From: Aquarana catesbeiana
Lineage: Eukaryota; Chordata; Amphibia; Anura; Ranidae
Direction of reading: 5' to 3'
NCBI RefSeq assembly: GCF_042186555.1
Contig: NC_133327.1
Span: 50,542,065-50,606,064, forward strand
Length of the DNA stretch: 64,000 nt
The translations under genes were made by a program, and so were the position numbers. The notes beneath the pieces were generated by a model, which made no database searches, was not told the DNA's origin, and worked only from the letters and a program-made list of their open reading frames with translations. Positions 44,420 to 58,445 of this stretch are shown in pieces. Within the stretch, counting starts at the first letter, position 1. Every line of letters begins with the position of its first letter.

Positions 44420-44955
44420 CACTTCCTGTCACATAGCCAAACAGGAAGTGAGGGTAAAACCCTACCAATGTCTTTCCTTGGGGACACACAGGTCAGTCTA
44501 AATAGTTTGCACATTAGGTAAATTGCACTCTAGCATTTTGCTGTGTACACTCCAAATTATTAGGTATCTTGGACTTTGGGGTTTCTTTCCTAAAGGCAAA
44601 TCCACTTTGCACTACAAGTGCACTTGCTGGAGATCCGAGGGGGACATGCAAGGGAAAAAAAAACAAAAAAAGACAAAACAAAATCGGCATCTTTGCTTCT
44701 ACATGATTGGATGATAAAATCACCAGTGCTTGCCCTCAGATTTACAGCGAGTACACTTGTATTGCAGAGTGGATTTGCCTTTACTAAACCCCAAAATACC
44801 TAATAATGTGGGGTGTACACAACAAAGTGCTAGAGTACAATTTTCCTAATGGGGACACTAGTTAGATTGACCTGTGTGTCCCCAAGGAAAGACATTGGTA
44901 GGGTTTTACCCTCACTTCCTGTTTGGCTATGTGACAGGAAGTGAAGCCAATTTTA
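44420..44955. repeat. Foldback element, about 230-bp inverted arms
   Basis: CACTTCCTGTCACATAGCCA at the left has its complement near 44925-44945. Inner landmarks such as GGTAAAACCCTACCAATGTC, AGCAAAATGCTAGAGT-like and GGCAAATCCACTTTGC are also mirrored. The centre is near 44690 with a short unique A-rich loop (44655-44700). A non-autonomous foldback transposon is the simplest reading; a target duplication was not resolved. Confidence 0.85.
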
Positions 44956-45081
44956 AGAAAAGGGACACAAAGCCCAACCTAAAAAAGAAAGCAGGGGTTC
45001 TAACACTCACTTGCTTTCCCTCAAATGCCCACAATTAGAATAGTATTATCTGGAGCTCAATTTTAGCTCAGTGCTCTAAAT

Positions 45082-45265
45082 CAGTGGTTCTCAACCCTGT
45101 CCTCAAGTACCCCCAACAAGCCATAATTGCAGATTTTCCTTCATCTTGCCCAGGTGATTTAAATGACAGTCAATGGTTTTGTATTTTGGACAGCTATTTT
45201 AGTTAAGAAAATTCCCAAAACATGTCCTGTCAGGGGTGCTTGAGGACTGAGGCTGAGAACCACTG
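45082..45265. mobile_element. hAT-type MITE, CAGTGGTTCTCAACC ends
   Basis: CAGTGGTTCTCAACCCTGTC at 45082 and its complement ending GAGAACCACTG at 45265 form terminal inverted repeats; CCTCAAGTACCCC pairs imperfectly with the right-arm GGGGTGCTTGAGG. The flanks CTCTAAAT and TACTAAAA could be a decayed 8-bp duplication. Confidence 0.8.
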
Positions 45266-45721
45266 TACTAAAATGTAAAATTACCGCTCTGTAATTTACC
45301 TTTCCTGGTGACTACCCATGGCAGCATACGCACAATCCATGAATATGCTACCACGAAGGCACCAGGAAAGTAGCTTGTAGACAAATCAAACATTTTTTAG
45401 TTTTGCCATGCCAATCAGCCTAGTTAAGCTGCAGCTGGGAAATCTGTTGCCTGAAAATTAACAAAACACATAAAACATAAAAAATTGCTATAAATTTTAT
45501 TGGTCAACAAAACAGGACTTGGAAAAGAACAAGGAAAGCAAAAACACATGTATGTTAATTTGAGACACTAACAGAATATGGTTTTGAGGTCTGACCATTT
45601 TGAAAAGGAAATTAACAGGAGTGCGCCCACAAACAGACATCTATTGAGGATTTTTTTTAACTTTTACTTTACTTCTTTTTACTTTTTTATTTATATATTT
45701 CTTCAACAACAAGAGCATCTG
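45266..45721. other. No gene recognised
   Basis: Mixed sequence up to the hAT target duplication. A T-rich tract lies at 45650-45700. Confidence 0.5.
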
Positions 45722-45976
45722 CTCATGACTAGGGATGGGCGAACGGTTCAGCACGAGCATAAGTTTGGGCCGAACTTTCGCTGTGGGTCGTTCGACCGTT
45801 CCTTCGGCACCCCTGAACTGACCACAAGGCATTGCGGAACTGAACAGTGCATTGCAAGCCGTGATTGGCTGAAGCAGTGAAAGCTTCAGCCAATCAGGGC
45901 ACAGAGCACTGTCAGAGTCATGATTGGACGCTGTCATCATGACTTTAGCCAATCATGGCTCATTCCCGCCCCACAG

Positions 45977-45984
45977 TATAAAAG
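45977..45984 (+). promoter_or_regulatory. TATA-like box of the hAT element
   Basis: TATAAAAG lies 247 bp from the left end in a GC-flanked context (CCCGCCCCACAG). It precedes the transposase remnant on the same strand. A promoter role is inferred from position. Confidence 0.5.
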
Positions 45985-46389
45985 TATTCTTTCAATGGCA
46001 GCCATTTTCAGTGTGATTTTGGCGTGGAGAGAGATAGAACAGGGCTCTGTTCAGTGCTGTCAGTTAGTTAGTGTGCTATACTGTGCTATTTTGCTTCAAT
46101 TGTCAGTGGAGAATATTAGTTTAGTGTCAGTCTAGGGATAGTGTGAGTGTAGTGAGGAGCACCATCATTCAGCTTTTCATAGTGTGCAGCTAGAGTAGGC
46201 ACAGCTCAGATAGTTTCAGTGTAGTGTAACTGTGTCAGTAATCTTGACATTAGTATATAGCTAGAGTAGGGACAGTTCAGATAACTTCAGTGTAGTGATG
46301 GTTGAACACCGTCTATTTGATTGCGTTACTGCAAGTTTAACGCCATATCGTATTGCATGCGTTACTGCCAGTTTAACACCATATAGTTT

Positions 46390-48493
46390 ATGATGTTGGC
46401 TCTCCAACTTCTGCCTTTCAGCCTGGTGGATTCTGCCCCCTTCTGTAAATTTGCACAATGTGCTGTACCACAATGGCAGGTTCCCAGTCGATACTACTTT
46501 TCACGTAAGGCCGTTCCATCTCTCTACCATCACCTGGAAGGGAATGTTCTCGCATTGCTGGGCAAGGCAGTCTGTCATAAAATTCATCTTACTGCTGACA
46601 CGTGGTCCAGCAAGCATGGGCAGGGACGATATATTTCATTCACCGCACACTGGGAAATGCTGCTTGCAACACGAAAGGATGCAGGACAGGGCTCAGTGCT
46701 GCAGCTTGTTGTGCCCCCACGTCTCCATACAGCTAGTGGCGATGATGCCAGACCTGTGAGCTCTACCCCCTCCTCCTCCGCCACCTCCATGCCCTCCTCT
46801 GCAGAATTGTCCTATGAACATCAGGTACCCCCTAAGCTTTCAAAGAGCTTTTCCCAGAGTCAGGCTAAAAGGTACCATGCAGCGTTTCAGCCGGTGTGTT
46901 TAGAGGACAGGAACCACACCGGAGCAGAGATTCTTGTAGCTCTGCAAGGACAGGCCCAGAGGTGGTTCACACCATGCTAGCTGGAGCCAGGAATGGTGGT
47001 GTCCGATAATGGCTCAAACTTCCTGTCTGCCCTTAGACAGGGAAAGTTGACACATGTGCCATGCCTGGCACATGTCCTCAATTTGGTGGTGCAGCGTTTC
47101 CTAAGTACGTACCCAGGGTTGCAAGATATACTAAAGCAGGCCAGAAGAGTATGTAGCCATTTCAGGCGGTCATACACAGCCAGTGCTCGGTTGGCTGAAA
47201 TTCAGCGGGAATTCCACCTGCTTGTAAACCGCCTGATTTGTGACATGCCCACCAGGTGGAACTCAACTTTGGGAATGCTGCAGCGGTTATACATGCAGCA
47301 GAGGGCCGTCAACGAGTACTTGTGTCAGTACGGCATGACGACAGGCTCAGGCCACCTCGGCTTTTTTTCCCATGCCAATGGCTGATTATTAAGGATGCAT
47401 GCACTGTATTGTAACCATTTGAGGAGGCCACAGGGATGGTGAGCAGTGACAGTGCATGCATCAGTGACACAATCCCTGTTGTGTTCCTGCTGGAGCAGAC
47501 TCTGCATGGCATTATGGATAGGGCACTGGAGGCAGAGCAGCAGGAGGAAGAGGAGGACTTCCTTTCCTCTCAAGGCCCACTTTATGCAGACACCATCATT
47601 CCTATGTCACAGAACACACAGGAGGAGAGAGGGGAGGAGGATGAGGAGGAGGATTCTGGAACTTTCATAGGCTTTGAAGAAGAGGAAGACATGTGTCAAG
47701 TGGTGGCTTTCCAACCCCAGGACCCTTGGGAGTAGTACGTGGCTTGGAGGAGGAAGTTCTAGATGCTGTCATCCTGAGTGATCCCGAGGAGTCTGCTTCT
47801 CAAGCCTCTGCAAGTTTGAGGCGCATGGGCAACCTCATGCTTCAAAGCCTGCGAAAGGACCCAAGAATACGTGGCATAAAGGAGAAGGATGATTACTGGT
47901 TGGCAGCCCTCCTTGACCACCGTTATAAGGGGAAGGTCTCTGAACTCATCCCGTCCCCACAGAGAGTGCAGAGGATAAAATCTCTTGAGGACACATTAAA
48001 GAGGATTTTATTGAACGTTTTTCCTGACTCTAGTAGGTTACAGTGTGGTGGAAAATGTCCTTTTGAGTCTTTCATTGGTCAAGAAAGGAGCGTTGGGGAA
48101 GGCATCCGCCTAAGTGAGGCATTTCGGAATTTTTTTAGTCCTCGCCGCCCAGGGCTATCAGCTTCCAAATCCCATGGGCAGCGTCTGCATCACATGGTGG
48201 ACGATTACCTTGGGGCCAAAACAGAGATGGAGAGCTTTCCGGCTGACAATCCACTGGTTTACTGGGTCATGAGAATAGACCACTGGCCAGAACTTGCCCA
48301 GTATGCTATTGAGTTGTTGGGCTGCCCTGCATCCAGTGTGCTTTCAGGATGGGCATCCAGTGCCGCAGGAGGTTTCGTTACTGATCATAGAACGCATCTG
48401 TCCGCAGACTCTGTGGACCGTTTGACTTTTATAAAAATGAATCAGTCCTGGATTACCAGCTATGAAGCCCCTGATGCCGATGTCACTGATTAA
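46390..48493 (+). pseudogene. hAT transposase pseudogene, BED finger deleted
   Basis: The reading starts at ATG 46390 (MMLALQLLPF), inside the region downstream of the BED finger of the other copy, so the N-terminus is lost. HLTADTWSSKHG carries the first catalytic Asp. A TAG at 46978 replaces a Gln codon; the same frame continues with MVVSDNGSN (second Asp), CLAHVLNLVVQ and PTRWNST. Frame changes occur near 47370 and 47690, and a TAA at about 47410. The acidic segment and DYWLAALLDHRYKG follow, ending with the dimerisation region NPLVYWVMRIDHWPELAQYA. There, CPASSVLSGWAS has Gly where hAT proteins have the catalytic Glu. Inactive. Confidence 0.92.
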
Positions 48494-49314
48494 GTCTTTT
48501 TGGGATGTAGAATCTCTGCAGGACTTCAAGGCTGCCTAGCTTTGAGGGTGTTCAATCATTTCATCTGGAAGAATGTTTTTGGTATAGGTTTCATGGGCAC
48601 AATTAATACCCAAAGACCAATTTTTCTGCACCTGTTTGACAGGTACATATCATTGCAATTTTTTACAGCAAGGCAAATTCTTGCTTTCATCAAGATTATC
48701 TCTATAGGGTTACGGTGGGAAGGCGACACCCAAAGACCAATTTTAATGCACCCATTACTTCTATCCAAAGTCAAAGTGACACCAGAATGTATTAAAAAAA
48801 TCTCTAATCTTGTTCCCAGTGCATCACATTGTGGCCTCATCATACACACTGGCTCCCCAGCTGTTGCTGAGCAAAATAAAGGCAGCTTGCAGGAAAAATG
48901 TCATTTTTTTGGCTTTATAAATTCAATTATTGCTGCAGCAGATTCTAGACATGGTACAGATCTGCCACTTTACAGTTAGACTAAGGGGACCCCCCTGGCA
49001 CTATATTGGAAGGAATTTTTGACATTTTTAGGTTTCACTTTAAAAATCAAAAAAATCACTGCTCATTTTAAAATGACGTTTTTCACAAACTTTTTTTTAT
49101 TGATCCATGTCCCCCAGGGCAGGACCCGGACCCCTATAACAATTGTATGCCTAATTACTTGCATGTAAGCCTTTAAAATGAGCAGCTTTGATATTTGACG
49201 TTCGGGTCCCATTGACTTTAATGAGGTTCGGTGTTCGTGTCCGAACATTCCTGGTGTTCGGAAGTTTTGGTCCGAACTGAACAGGGGTCCGTTCGGCCCA
49301 TCCCTACTCATGAC

Positions 49315-49826
49315 ATCAGCATAGTTCCTTATTAGCATACGTTATAGAAATACATATATCCAAAAGGTATAAAAGGTAACAAGTTAACAAGATGATATCA
49401 AGCTCAAGATAACAGGTCTCGCCTACCCCAATTGGGTTAAAGCTGTAAGCGTAGATCAGTTATCACGCTACTATATTCAAAAATGGAAGATATAAATTCT
49501 TCTTAAACTTTAATTTGAGGTAATTAACTATAAAACGACAAGTTACAGTTTTTTAGATAGTTAGAAGCTCTAGGGTGGTCCATCCAAGCTTGCCATTTTT
49601 TTTAAAGTTAAACGTAGAGTAATTTTGCATGTCAACATCAGCTCATATTGTGCTTGAATATTCAGTCAAATAATAACATTGGATAATTTCAGAACATCAG
49701 AGGATTTCCATAAACTAGATATTGTAATTATCTAGGGCTACTATCGTTCTAAATATTAAAGGGTAGGTGTCAAGGTTTATTCCTAAAAGTAATTACTAAT
49801 ACGTATGGATTCCGCTAATGGTTCTA
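49315..49826 (-). pseudogene. L1-like reverse transcriptase, continuation beyond the gypsy insertion
   Basis: On the minus strand, bases 49826 downward begin with GAACCATTAGCGGAATCCAT, reading EPLAESIR. This follows on from SPLIFSLPI at 57001-57030 once the gypsy element and one copy of its 5-bp duplication are removed. After about ten codons stops are frequent and motif recognition fails, so most of the interval is decayed LINE or unrelated flank. Confidence 0.6.
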
Positions 49827-50423
49827 TGTCAGGTCACCTGAGTCCAGGTGACAGATGCACCCCGTTGGGGTCTGGAGTGTACCGCAAGGTAATGGACCCT
49901 ACGGCTGACTGCTGCGGATGGAGCTCTAGGATATACAGGAGAGCTACACGTAACTAGTAACTACACGGATGATACTGGGAGCTAGAGCATGAGATTTGCC
50001 AGGGCGCGGAGTATAAGAGCCAGCGGGTGTTCACCAGAAGCCCATAGTGGTGGGGATGGATTTAGCTGCAGTCTGGCTCCAGGTTGCAACCCCTAGGGCC
50101 TCCCAGCTCATGCTCACGGTAGACTACAGGGAGGTAGAGTGGAAGTGGCAGACAGCAACAACAAAGGATAGTCAGGAGATAGCCAAAGGTCGGGGCAACA
50201 AGCAGGTAAGGACAGTCAGGAGATAGCCAAAGGTCGGGGTAACAAGCAGGTAAGGATAGTCAAGAACAAGCCAAGATCGGTAACTGGAAACAGACATAGA
50301 AGACACAGCAAGTCTCACATGAAAACTATACACAATATTGATCAGCAGAGCTGGCTTGCAGAGCACAGGTTAATATAGAGTTTCCTGATAGGGGCTGGGG
50401 TGGAGCCATGCTTTGAGGAGAGA

Positions 50424-52640
<2,217 letters not shown>

Positions 52641-54464
52641 TCCTCGTCCAAAGTGTCAAATGTCCTAGAGAGTGCATCAGCCCGACCATTGCAGGAACCA
52701 AGTTTGTACATAATCATGAAATTAAAACGGGAAAAGAAAAGACTCCACCTGGCCTGTCTGGGTTTTAGACGTTTAGCATTCTGTAGGTACTGTAGATTCT
52801 TGTGATCAGTAAAAATCGTTATGGAGTGAGGGGAACTCTCCAAGAGATGATGCCACTCCTCTAATGCTACTTTAATTGCAAGATGTTCCCGATTAGCGAG
52901 AGCATAATTTCTCTCTGCCTCAGAATTTTTTTGGAGAAGAATGCATATGGTTGACGTCTCTTCTCAAAGGACTGAAGAAGCACAGCGTCCACTTCAATAA
53001 AAAATGGATCCCCAGGATTCGATCTCCTCAAGAGAGGTCCAGATACAAAGGCCTGTTTCAGGTCGTGAAATGCAGAGACAGCTTCAGGAGGCCAGTCCTT
53101 GGCATTTGCACCCTTCTTGGTCAAAGCGATAATAGGTACAGCAATGGAAGAGTAATTACTTATAAACTGCATATAATAATTTGTGAACCCAAGAAAGCGC
53201 TGTGTGACCTTGAGGCTAGCAGGAAGAGGCCAGTTGGTAATGGCTAAGACCTTTCCAGGATCCATACGAAGACCCAAACTCGAGACAAAGCATCCCAGAA
53301 ACAGGACCTCAGAACATTCAAAAGAACATTTCTCCAGCTTGGCATACAGATTATTCTCACTAAGGCGCTGAAGTACAGTGCGGACATGGTTTTTGTGGAC
53401 AAGCAGATTTTCCGAAATCATGAGAATGTCATCCAGATAGATGACAACAAACTGGTACAGCAGATCCCTGAAGATTTCATTGACAACATTTTGTAACATA
53501 GCTGGGGCATTACACAAACCAAAAGGCATAACCAGGTATTTGTAATGCCCGTCTCTGGTGTTAAATGCGGTTTTCCATTTGTCACCTTCCCGTATCTGAA
53601 TCAGATTGTATGCCCCTCTGAGATCCAACTTGGTAAAAATGGAGGCACTCTTCAACCTGTTGAATAACTCAGATATTAAGGGTAAGGGGTATCGATTTTT
53701 GATAGTCACCGCATTTAAACCTCGATAGTCGATGCAGGGTCTCAAGGTACCATCCTTTTTGGCAACAAAAAAGAACCCTGCTCCTGCTGGCGATGATAAT
53801 TTCCAGATGGAGCCTCTCTCTAGATTCTCGGCAACATACTCTGACATGGCCTGGGATGGACAGAGAATAGGTACGACCCCTGGGCAGAGTTGCTCCAGGG
53901 ACAAGGTCAATAGCACAGTCAAAAGACCTGTGGGGAGGAAGCAGCTCAGCTGATTTCTTACAGAACACATCCCAGTAATTGCTGTATGCAGCAGGAAGAT
54001 CAGAACATACAGATGTGGTAGCAACTGGAAGTCTCTCCTTGGGGGCCACCTTGAGAAGGCAGGACGAGAAACATGAGGGACCCCTAAGCCAGGATCTGCC
54101 CAGAGACCCAGTCCACATATGGAGAGTGGAGCTGTAGCCAAGGAAGGCCCAATACAATGGGGGTAGAGGCCTTGGGTAGAATGAGGAAGGATATCCACTC
54201 ATGGTGGAGTATCCCTACAGACATCCTAATAGGTAGAGTCTGGAAACGGATAGGGCCCCCTGGGAGAACAGTGCCATCAATTGCCAAGGCTACCAGTGGC
54301 GTAGTGAGGTATGAAAAGGCAAGCTTCATGGAAGAAGCAGTTCTCCAGTCCATAAAATTTCCGGCAGCCCCAGAATCCAGATATGCAAATATCGATTGAG
54401 GAGAAGTGCCTACATGAAGGAACACCGGAAGCAGAAGACGAGAAGGTGATGTTTCTGGGTCCAA
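52641..54464 (-). pseudogene. Gypsy protease, reverse transcriptase and RNase H, broken
   Basis: The protease is at 54084-54464, with the active site in AYLDSGAAGNFMD. The linker DLPAAYSNYWDVFCKKSAEL lies in one frame (to about 53880) and the reverse transcriptase in another. It reads SPAGAGFFFVAKKDGTLRPC, FTKLDLRGAYNLIQIREGD, LVMPFGLCNAPAM and FVVIYLDDILM, so the YLDD catalytic pair is kept (about 53440-53470). RNase H is partly deleted: its first motif is shortened to FFIEVDAVLLQSF, and after a shift FTDHKNLQYL and GRADALSR are found at 52650-52800. At least three frame changes make it inactive. Confidence 0.9.
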
Positions 54465-54499
54465 TACTCCACCCTCCAGATGTATTAGACCCGAGCGTT

Positions 54500-55381
54500 T
54501 CCCAGATCAAGTGAGCAGGAGTCACAAAAATGATCCTTGCTCCCACAATAGAGACACAAGCCCAGAGTTCTGCACCTAGCATTTTCTTTGGGGGCGAGTC
54601 TGGTCTGGCCCAGCTGCATGGGTTCCTCAGGAGGCAGAAGATGCTCCACGGGACGAAGGGAGGAGAGTTTAGACTGGCTAGGGCGCAGGGAGTGCTGGTG
54701 TCTTTTTTCTAGGGACCTATCCTGAAAACGAATGTTGATCTGATTGCAAAATTTACTCGGTCAGAGAGGCCATTTAAAAAGGTTGCAACCAGGGCCTCAT
54801 TGTTCCAGCTCAATTCAGCTGTGAGGATACGGAACTGAAGAGCATATTGTCCCACTGAACAAGATTCTTGGCAAAGACGTAAAAGGGCACTAGCCACTGA
54901 AGAAACACGAGCCGGCTCCTAAAAGATGTTACAAAAGAGCTTCAAGAAGTCAGAAAAACTGGAAACCACCGGATCGTTCTTCTACCATTGGGGCAACCGC
55001 CCAGGCTAAAGATTCACCGGATAGAAGGGAAATTATATAGACTACCTTTGCCCGATCTGACAGGAAGTTTTGAGGCTGTAGCTCAAAATGAATAGTGCAT
55101 TGGCTGAGGAACCCCCCCAGGCCTTGGAGTCCCCAGAGAAATGGGATGGAGCTGGCAGTTGTAGTGAATGTGTGGCTGCAACTGCGACCAGAATAGGTGC
55201 AGCCGCTGATTGTACTTGAGGTTGCTGACTCAGGGTTCCCAAGGAGGCCTGGAACTGCTCGAAGCGGGAAGCCAGATCCAGGAGAAATCGCATCAGTCTG
55301 ATTCAATTCCTGGGTCTCAAGTCTGCAGACTATGCACTGCAATGGATCATCTGCGGGAAGCGGCATGTCAGCCGGGTCCAT
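54500..55381 (-). pseudogene. Gypsy gag, broken
   Basis: An ATG at 55381 (MDPADMPLPADDPLQC) lies 13 bases inside the 5' LTR. The N-terminal part has frame changes; SGDSKAWGG, FELQPQNFLSDRAKVVYIIS and LLSGESLAWAVAP are the capsid-like motifs, and RLCQESCSVGQYALQFRILT with NGLSDRVNFAI follows at 54740-54897. A CCHC-type zinc knuckle (LCLYCGSKDHFCDSC) lies near 54515-54560. The order fits the gag of sushi-type chromoviruses. Several frame breaks; inactive. Confidence 0.85.
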
Positions 55382-55425
55382 GGCTGATAAAACTGTCAGG
55401 TCCCCTGAGAACAGGTGACAGATGC

Positions 55426-55427
<2 letters not shown>

Positions 55428-55476
<49 letters not shown>

Positions 55477-55479
55477 CAT

Positions 55480-55525
<46 letters not shown>
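55428..55525. repeat. TA/CA microsatellite
   Basis: (TA)n, (CA)n and again (TA)n(CA)n. Tyr-Ile and Thr-His open frames across it are artefacts. Confidence 0.95.
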
Positions 55526-55529
<4 letters not shown>

Positions 55530-55530
<1 letters not shown>

Positions 55531-56660
55531 TTAATTGTGCTGTGATAATCTTGTGCAGATCCACTGCAAGCTGTTTGCACAGACTTCGGTGTACTATCAC
55601 CAAGACAAAGCACATACCATTTGCTTACCAAAAAAATTGATTCCTTAAATATATGAAGTTACATGCACTTGTCATCCGCGGGATATTTACAGCCACTTCA
55701 CTCAAAAAGTGACAACGCATTTATAGTAGCATTCTCCCAGGAGCAGCCTTTCACCACTCTGCCTGGTCAGGTACCAACCACAGCAACCCTGTGTATGCAA
55801 AGAATAAAGTATACTCTATGCATTACCAGGACATACTGCGCTGCTTACAGCAAACTTTACTAGGATAAAGCAACACATTGTTTAATTGTCCTGGTGTTGC
55901 TTTATTCTTTGCATTTTCAGGGTTCCCCGTTTTTGGTACCGGACCAAGCTACTCTACCTGCAGTGGTGTTGTTTGAGTGAAGTGGTTGTAAATATCCAGC
56001 AGATGACAAGTGCATTTGACCTCATAAGTTTAAGGAGTCAATTTTGTTTGGTAAGCAGATGGTATGTGCTCTGTTTTGGTGATGGTACACTGAAGTCCGA
56101 GCAAATAGTTTGCAGTGGATCTGCACAAGTTTATCACAGCACAGCTTTGTTCTATTTTTTTTGTGTGACATGTATGTTTTATGCTTATTATTACTAAGCA
56201 CTAAGATTATTGCACACACGTTGGATTCTTCTTTATGAACTGTTTTTATGGACTCTACATACATTTTTATATATTGGACCTATTAATCACGTGCTATATT
56301 TATTTTAGATTTAATATTTACACTTATCGTGTGGCACTTGGCACTTTTTTGTATTTTGCACTTATCATATGTCACTGTGATATATTATTTTACACGGTAT
56401 TTCTCATGCAATATAAATGATTTTTTATTCATTATATATACTGGCACCGGCTGAGTAATTGTTACTCCTATTTGGATGTTATACATCCAGCATACCATTC
56501 ACACATTGCACTTTAGACACATTGTTTTATGCATTTCTCTTTATTGTGCCTTTATACTGTGGCTGGAAAGGCCATTTATATGGTATCTTCAGCAAACCAT
56601 ACATGCATTAATATTTAGTAGTTGAATATTCTCCAGATTTATATATTCACCTTAGTGCAG
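55530..56660. mobile_element. Foldback insertion in the gypsy LTR
   Basis: The left arm (about 55530-55810) and right arm (about 55895-56150) are inverted copies: for example CAGATCCACTGCAAGCTGTT is mirrored near 56105-56125 and GGTAAGCAGATGGTATGTGC pairs with the left arm near 55610. AT-rich DNA fills 56150-56660 and resembles Penelope-like 3' sequence. No coding capacity. A target duplication was not resolved, because the LTR was partly deleted at the same place. Confidence 0.7.
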
Positions 56661-57000
56661 CATATTTTTTTGTAAGCAAGTAAGGATAGTCAGGAGCCAA
56701 AGGTTGGAGTAACAAGCAGGTAAGGATAGTCAAGAACAAGCCAAGATCAGTAACTGGAATCGGACGTAGAAGACACAGCAAGTCACACACGAAAGCTAAA
56801 CACACAATATTGATCAGCAGAGCTAGCTTGCAGTGCACAGGTTAATATAGAGTTCCCTGATAGGGGCTGGGGTAGGGGCTGGGGTGGAGCCATGCTTTGA
56901 GGATAGATTACTTAAGCAGCCAGGTGAGAGTGGCTGGCCTCTTAAGCAGAACACATGAAGAGGTAAGCTGACAAGCAAACATTACTGCATACCCATGACA

Positions 57001-57345
57001 TTTTATTGGCAATGAAAAAATAAGGGGGGATAAAGGGCATCCTTGTCTAGTCCCATTAGTTAAATTGAATCTTCTTGAGATTGTGCCTGAGGTAAATACT
57101 CTGGCTGAGGGTTGTGTATAGAGTGACATGATAGCTGAGTGTATAAATCCATTAAATCCAAATTTTGTTAGTGATTTAGAAATAAATTCCCAGTGCATTC
57201 TGTCAAATGCCTTCTCAGCATCAACAGCTAAGAAAAGGGAAGGCGTTCGGTCATTGTCTATCTGGTTAATCAGGTTTACCATTCTTTTCGTACCATCTGG
57301 TGCCTGTCTCCCCTTAACTAATCATACTTGGTCGGGTTTTTTGAG
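57001..57345 (-). pseudogene. L1-like reverse transcriptase fragment
   Basis: On the minus strand the sequence reads LVKGRQAPDGTKRMVNLINQ, LFLAVDAEKAFDRMHWEF and NGTRQGCPLSPLIFSLPI, motifs of the LINE reverse transcriptase fingers and palm. A TAG lies shortly before VKGRQ. The fragment is cut at 57000 by the gypsy element and continues at 49826. At 57345 it abuts the plus-strand L1 below. Confidence 0.88.
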
Positions 57346-57581
57346 ATGAGGTTATTTCTTCCTTTTGGGGACCTCTCAAACTCCCCACCGCATCTCCAGA
57401 TTACTAGCACCCCAAACGGAGCCGCAACCAAGTACGCACTTGCCACACAGGGGCGGACTTTATTCCCGGACACCTTGGTGGCTTTGAGACCCTAGCCAGC
57501 ACTGTCTCCTCTCTCATAGGCTACTAAATTTGCCAAAACAAGACTGGGGACCCGCTTAGTGACACCCCGGACCCCCCCAGC

Positions 57582-58445
57582 ATGTCACCAACCAAATCAC
57601 AGAAGGCAGCGGCGGCGAGACTTGATCAATACCGCCGACAAGACAAAGAAGACATGGAGGAAGATGGCACCTCTGAGAAAGCAGCGGGGGGTGAACGAAC
57701 GGCGAGTGATACTGACAAACTGCTTGAAGCAATCACCTTCTGCAGAACTTCCCTCACAGCACAAATTGAGGAAGTCAGGATGGATATCTCCCTTATTAGG
57801 CAAGACTTTCAAAAGCTCAGAGATAGAGTGAAGGAAGCTGAGAACAGGCTGAGCATGGTCGAGGATGCCATTCCACCCCTACAAACATCCTCAGACCGCG
57901 TACAAAGACAAATACACCAACTCCTTACTAAACAAGATGATATGGAGAATAGGCTGAGAAGATGTAATATACGCTTGATCGGTCTGCCAGAGGGGACTGA
58001 GGGCAAGGACACAACTACTTTCTTGGAACAACTACTAATCAACGCCTATGGGAGAGAAGCCTTTTCCCCTATGTTTGCGGTGGAGCGGGCACACCGTATT
58101 CCAGCCAGACCCCCCCCGCAGGGAGCCCCTCCTCGCACTTTCATAGCTAAACTCCTCAATTACAAAGATTGGGATACAGCCCTGAGGATGGCGAGGGAGA
58201 AAGGCAACATCCCAGTAGGGAATGTCAAAGTTGCTATTTTTCCAGATTTTTCAGCGGAGGTACAACGCCGTCGGCAGAGTTTTACAGAGGCCAAGTGCAG
58301 GCTGAGGAATTTACAATACAAATATTCCATGCTCTTTCCAGCACGCCTCTGTATAGAACATGACGGACGCGCGGTCTTTTTTGAAGATCCTGAAGAAGTG
58401 ATTTCCTGGTTGGAACGTCGCGCTATTGCTGAAAGAGCTGAATGA
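57582..58445 (+). CDS. L1-like ORF1 protein, 287 aa, intact
   Basis: ATG at 57582 (MSPTKSQKAAAARLDQYRR). A charged N-terminus leads to a coiled coil at about 45-130 (LTAQIEEVRMDISLIRQD, LRDRVKEAENRLSMVEDA). The RRM-like core begins RRCNIRLIGLPEG near 127, followed by VERAHRIPARPPPQG and FIAKLLNYKDWDTALRMARE. The C-terminal domain has VAIFPDFSAEVQRRR and YSMLFPARLCIEHDGRAVFF. Length and order match L1 ORF1p, and there is no break. It is shorter and clearly different from the ORF1 at 28509, so it belongs to a separate L1 family. Confidence 0.92.
   Translation: MSPTKSQKAAAARLDQYRRQDKEDMEEDGTSEKAAGGERTASDTDKLLEAITFCRTSLTAQIEEVRMDISLIRQDFQKLRDRVKEAENRLSMVEDAIPPLQTSSDRVQRQIHQLLTKQDDMENRLRRCNIRLIGLPEGTEGKDTTTFLEQLLINAYGREAFSPMFAVERAHRIPARPPPQGAPPRTFIAKLLNYKDWDTALRMAREKGNIPVGNVKVAIFPDFSAEVQRRRQSFTEAKCRLRNLQYKYSMLFPARLCIEHDGRAVFFEDPEEVISWLERRAIAERAE

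Larger units (their letters stand above)
45730..49306 (+). mobile_element. hAT element, 3.6 kb, same family as 9269-26727
   Basis: TAGGGATGGGCGAACGG at 45730 and GCCCATCCCTA at 49306 are inverted ends, flanked by CTCATGAC at 45722-45729 and 49307-49314. The transposase runs on the plus strand and matches the other copy in motif order. It lacks the minisatellite and the BED-finger portion, but keeps the C-terminal dimerisation region that the other copy lost. Its tail (49095-49306) matches 9269-9402 and 17717-17790 of the other copy in reverse. Confidence 0.94.
55394..57000 (-). repeat. 5' LTR of the first gypsy, interrupted
   Basis: The gag-proximal end starts TGTCAGGTCCCCTGAG at 55394, and the outer end (56665-57000) closes with ACTGCATACCCATGACA. 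Compared with the 3' LTR, about 330 bp after GACAGATGCA are missing and are replaced by microsatellite and a 1.1 kb foldback insertion. The remaining parts match the other LTR with scattered changes and an extra GGGGTAGGGGCT. Confidence 0.88.
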
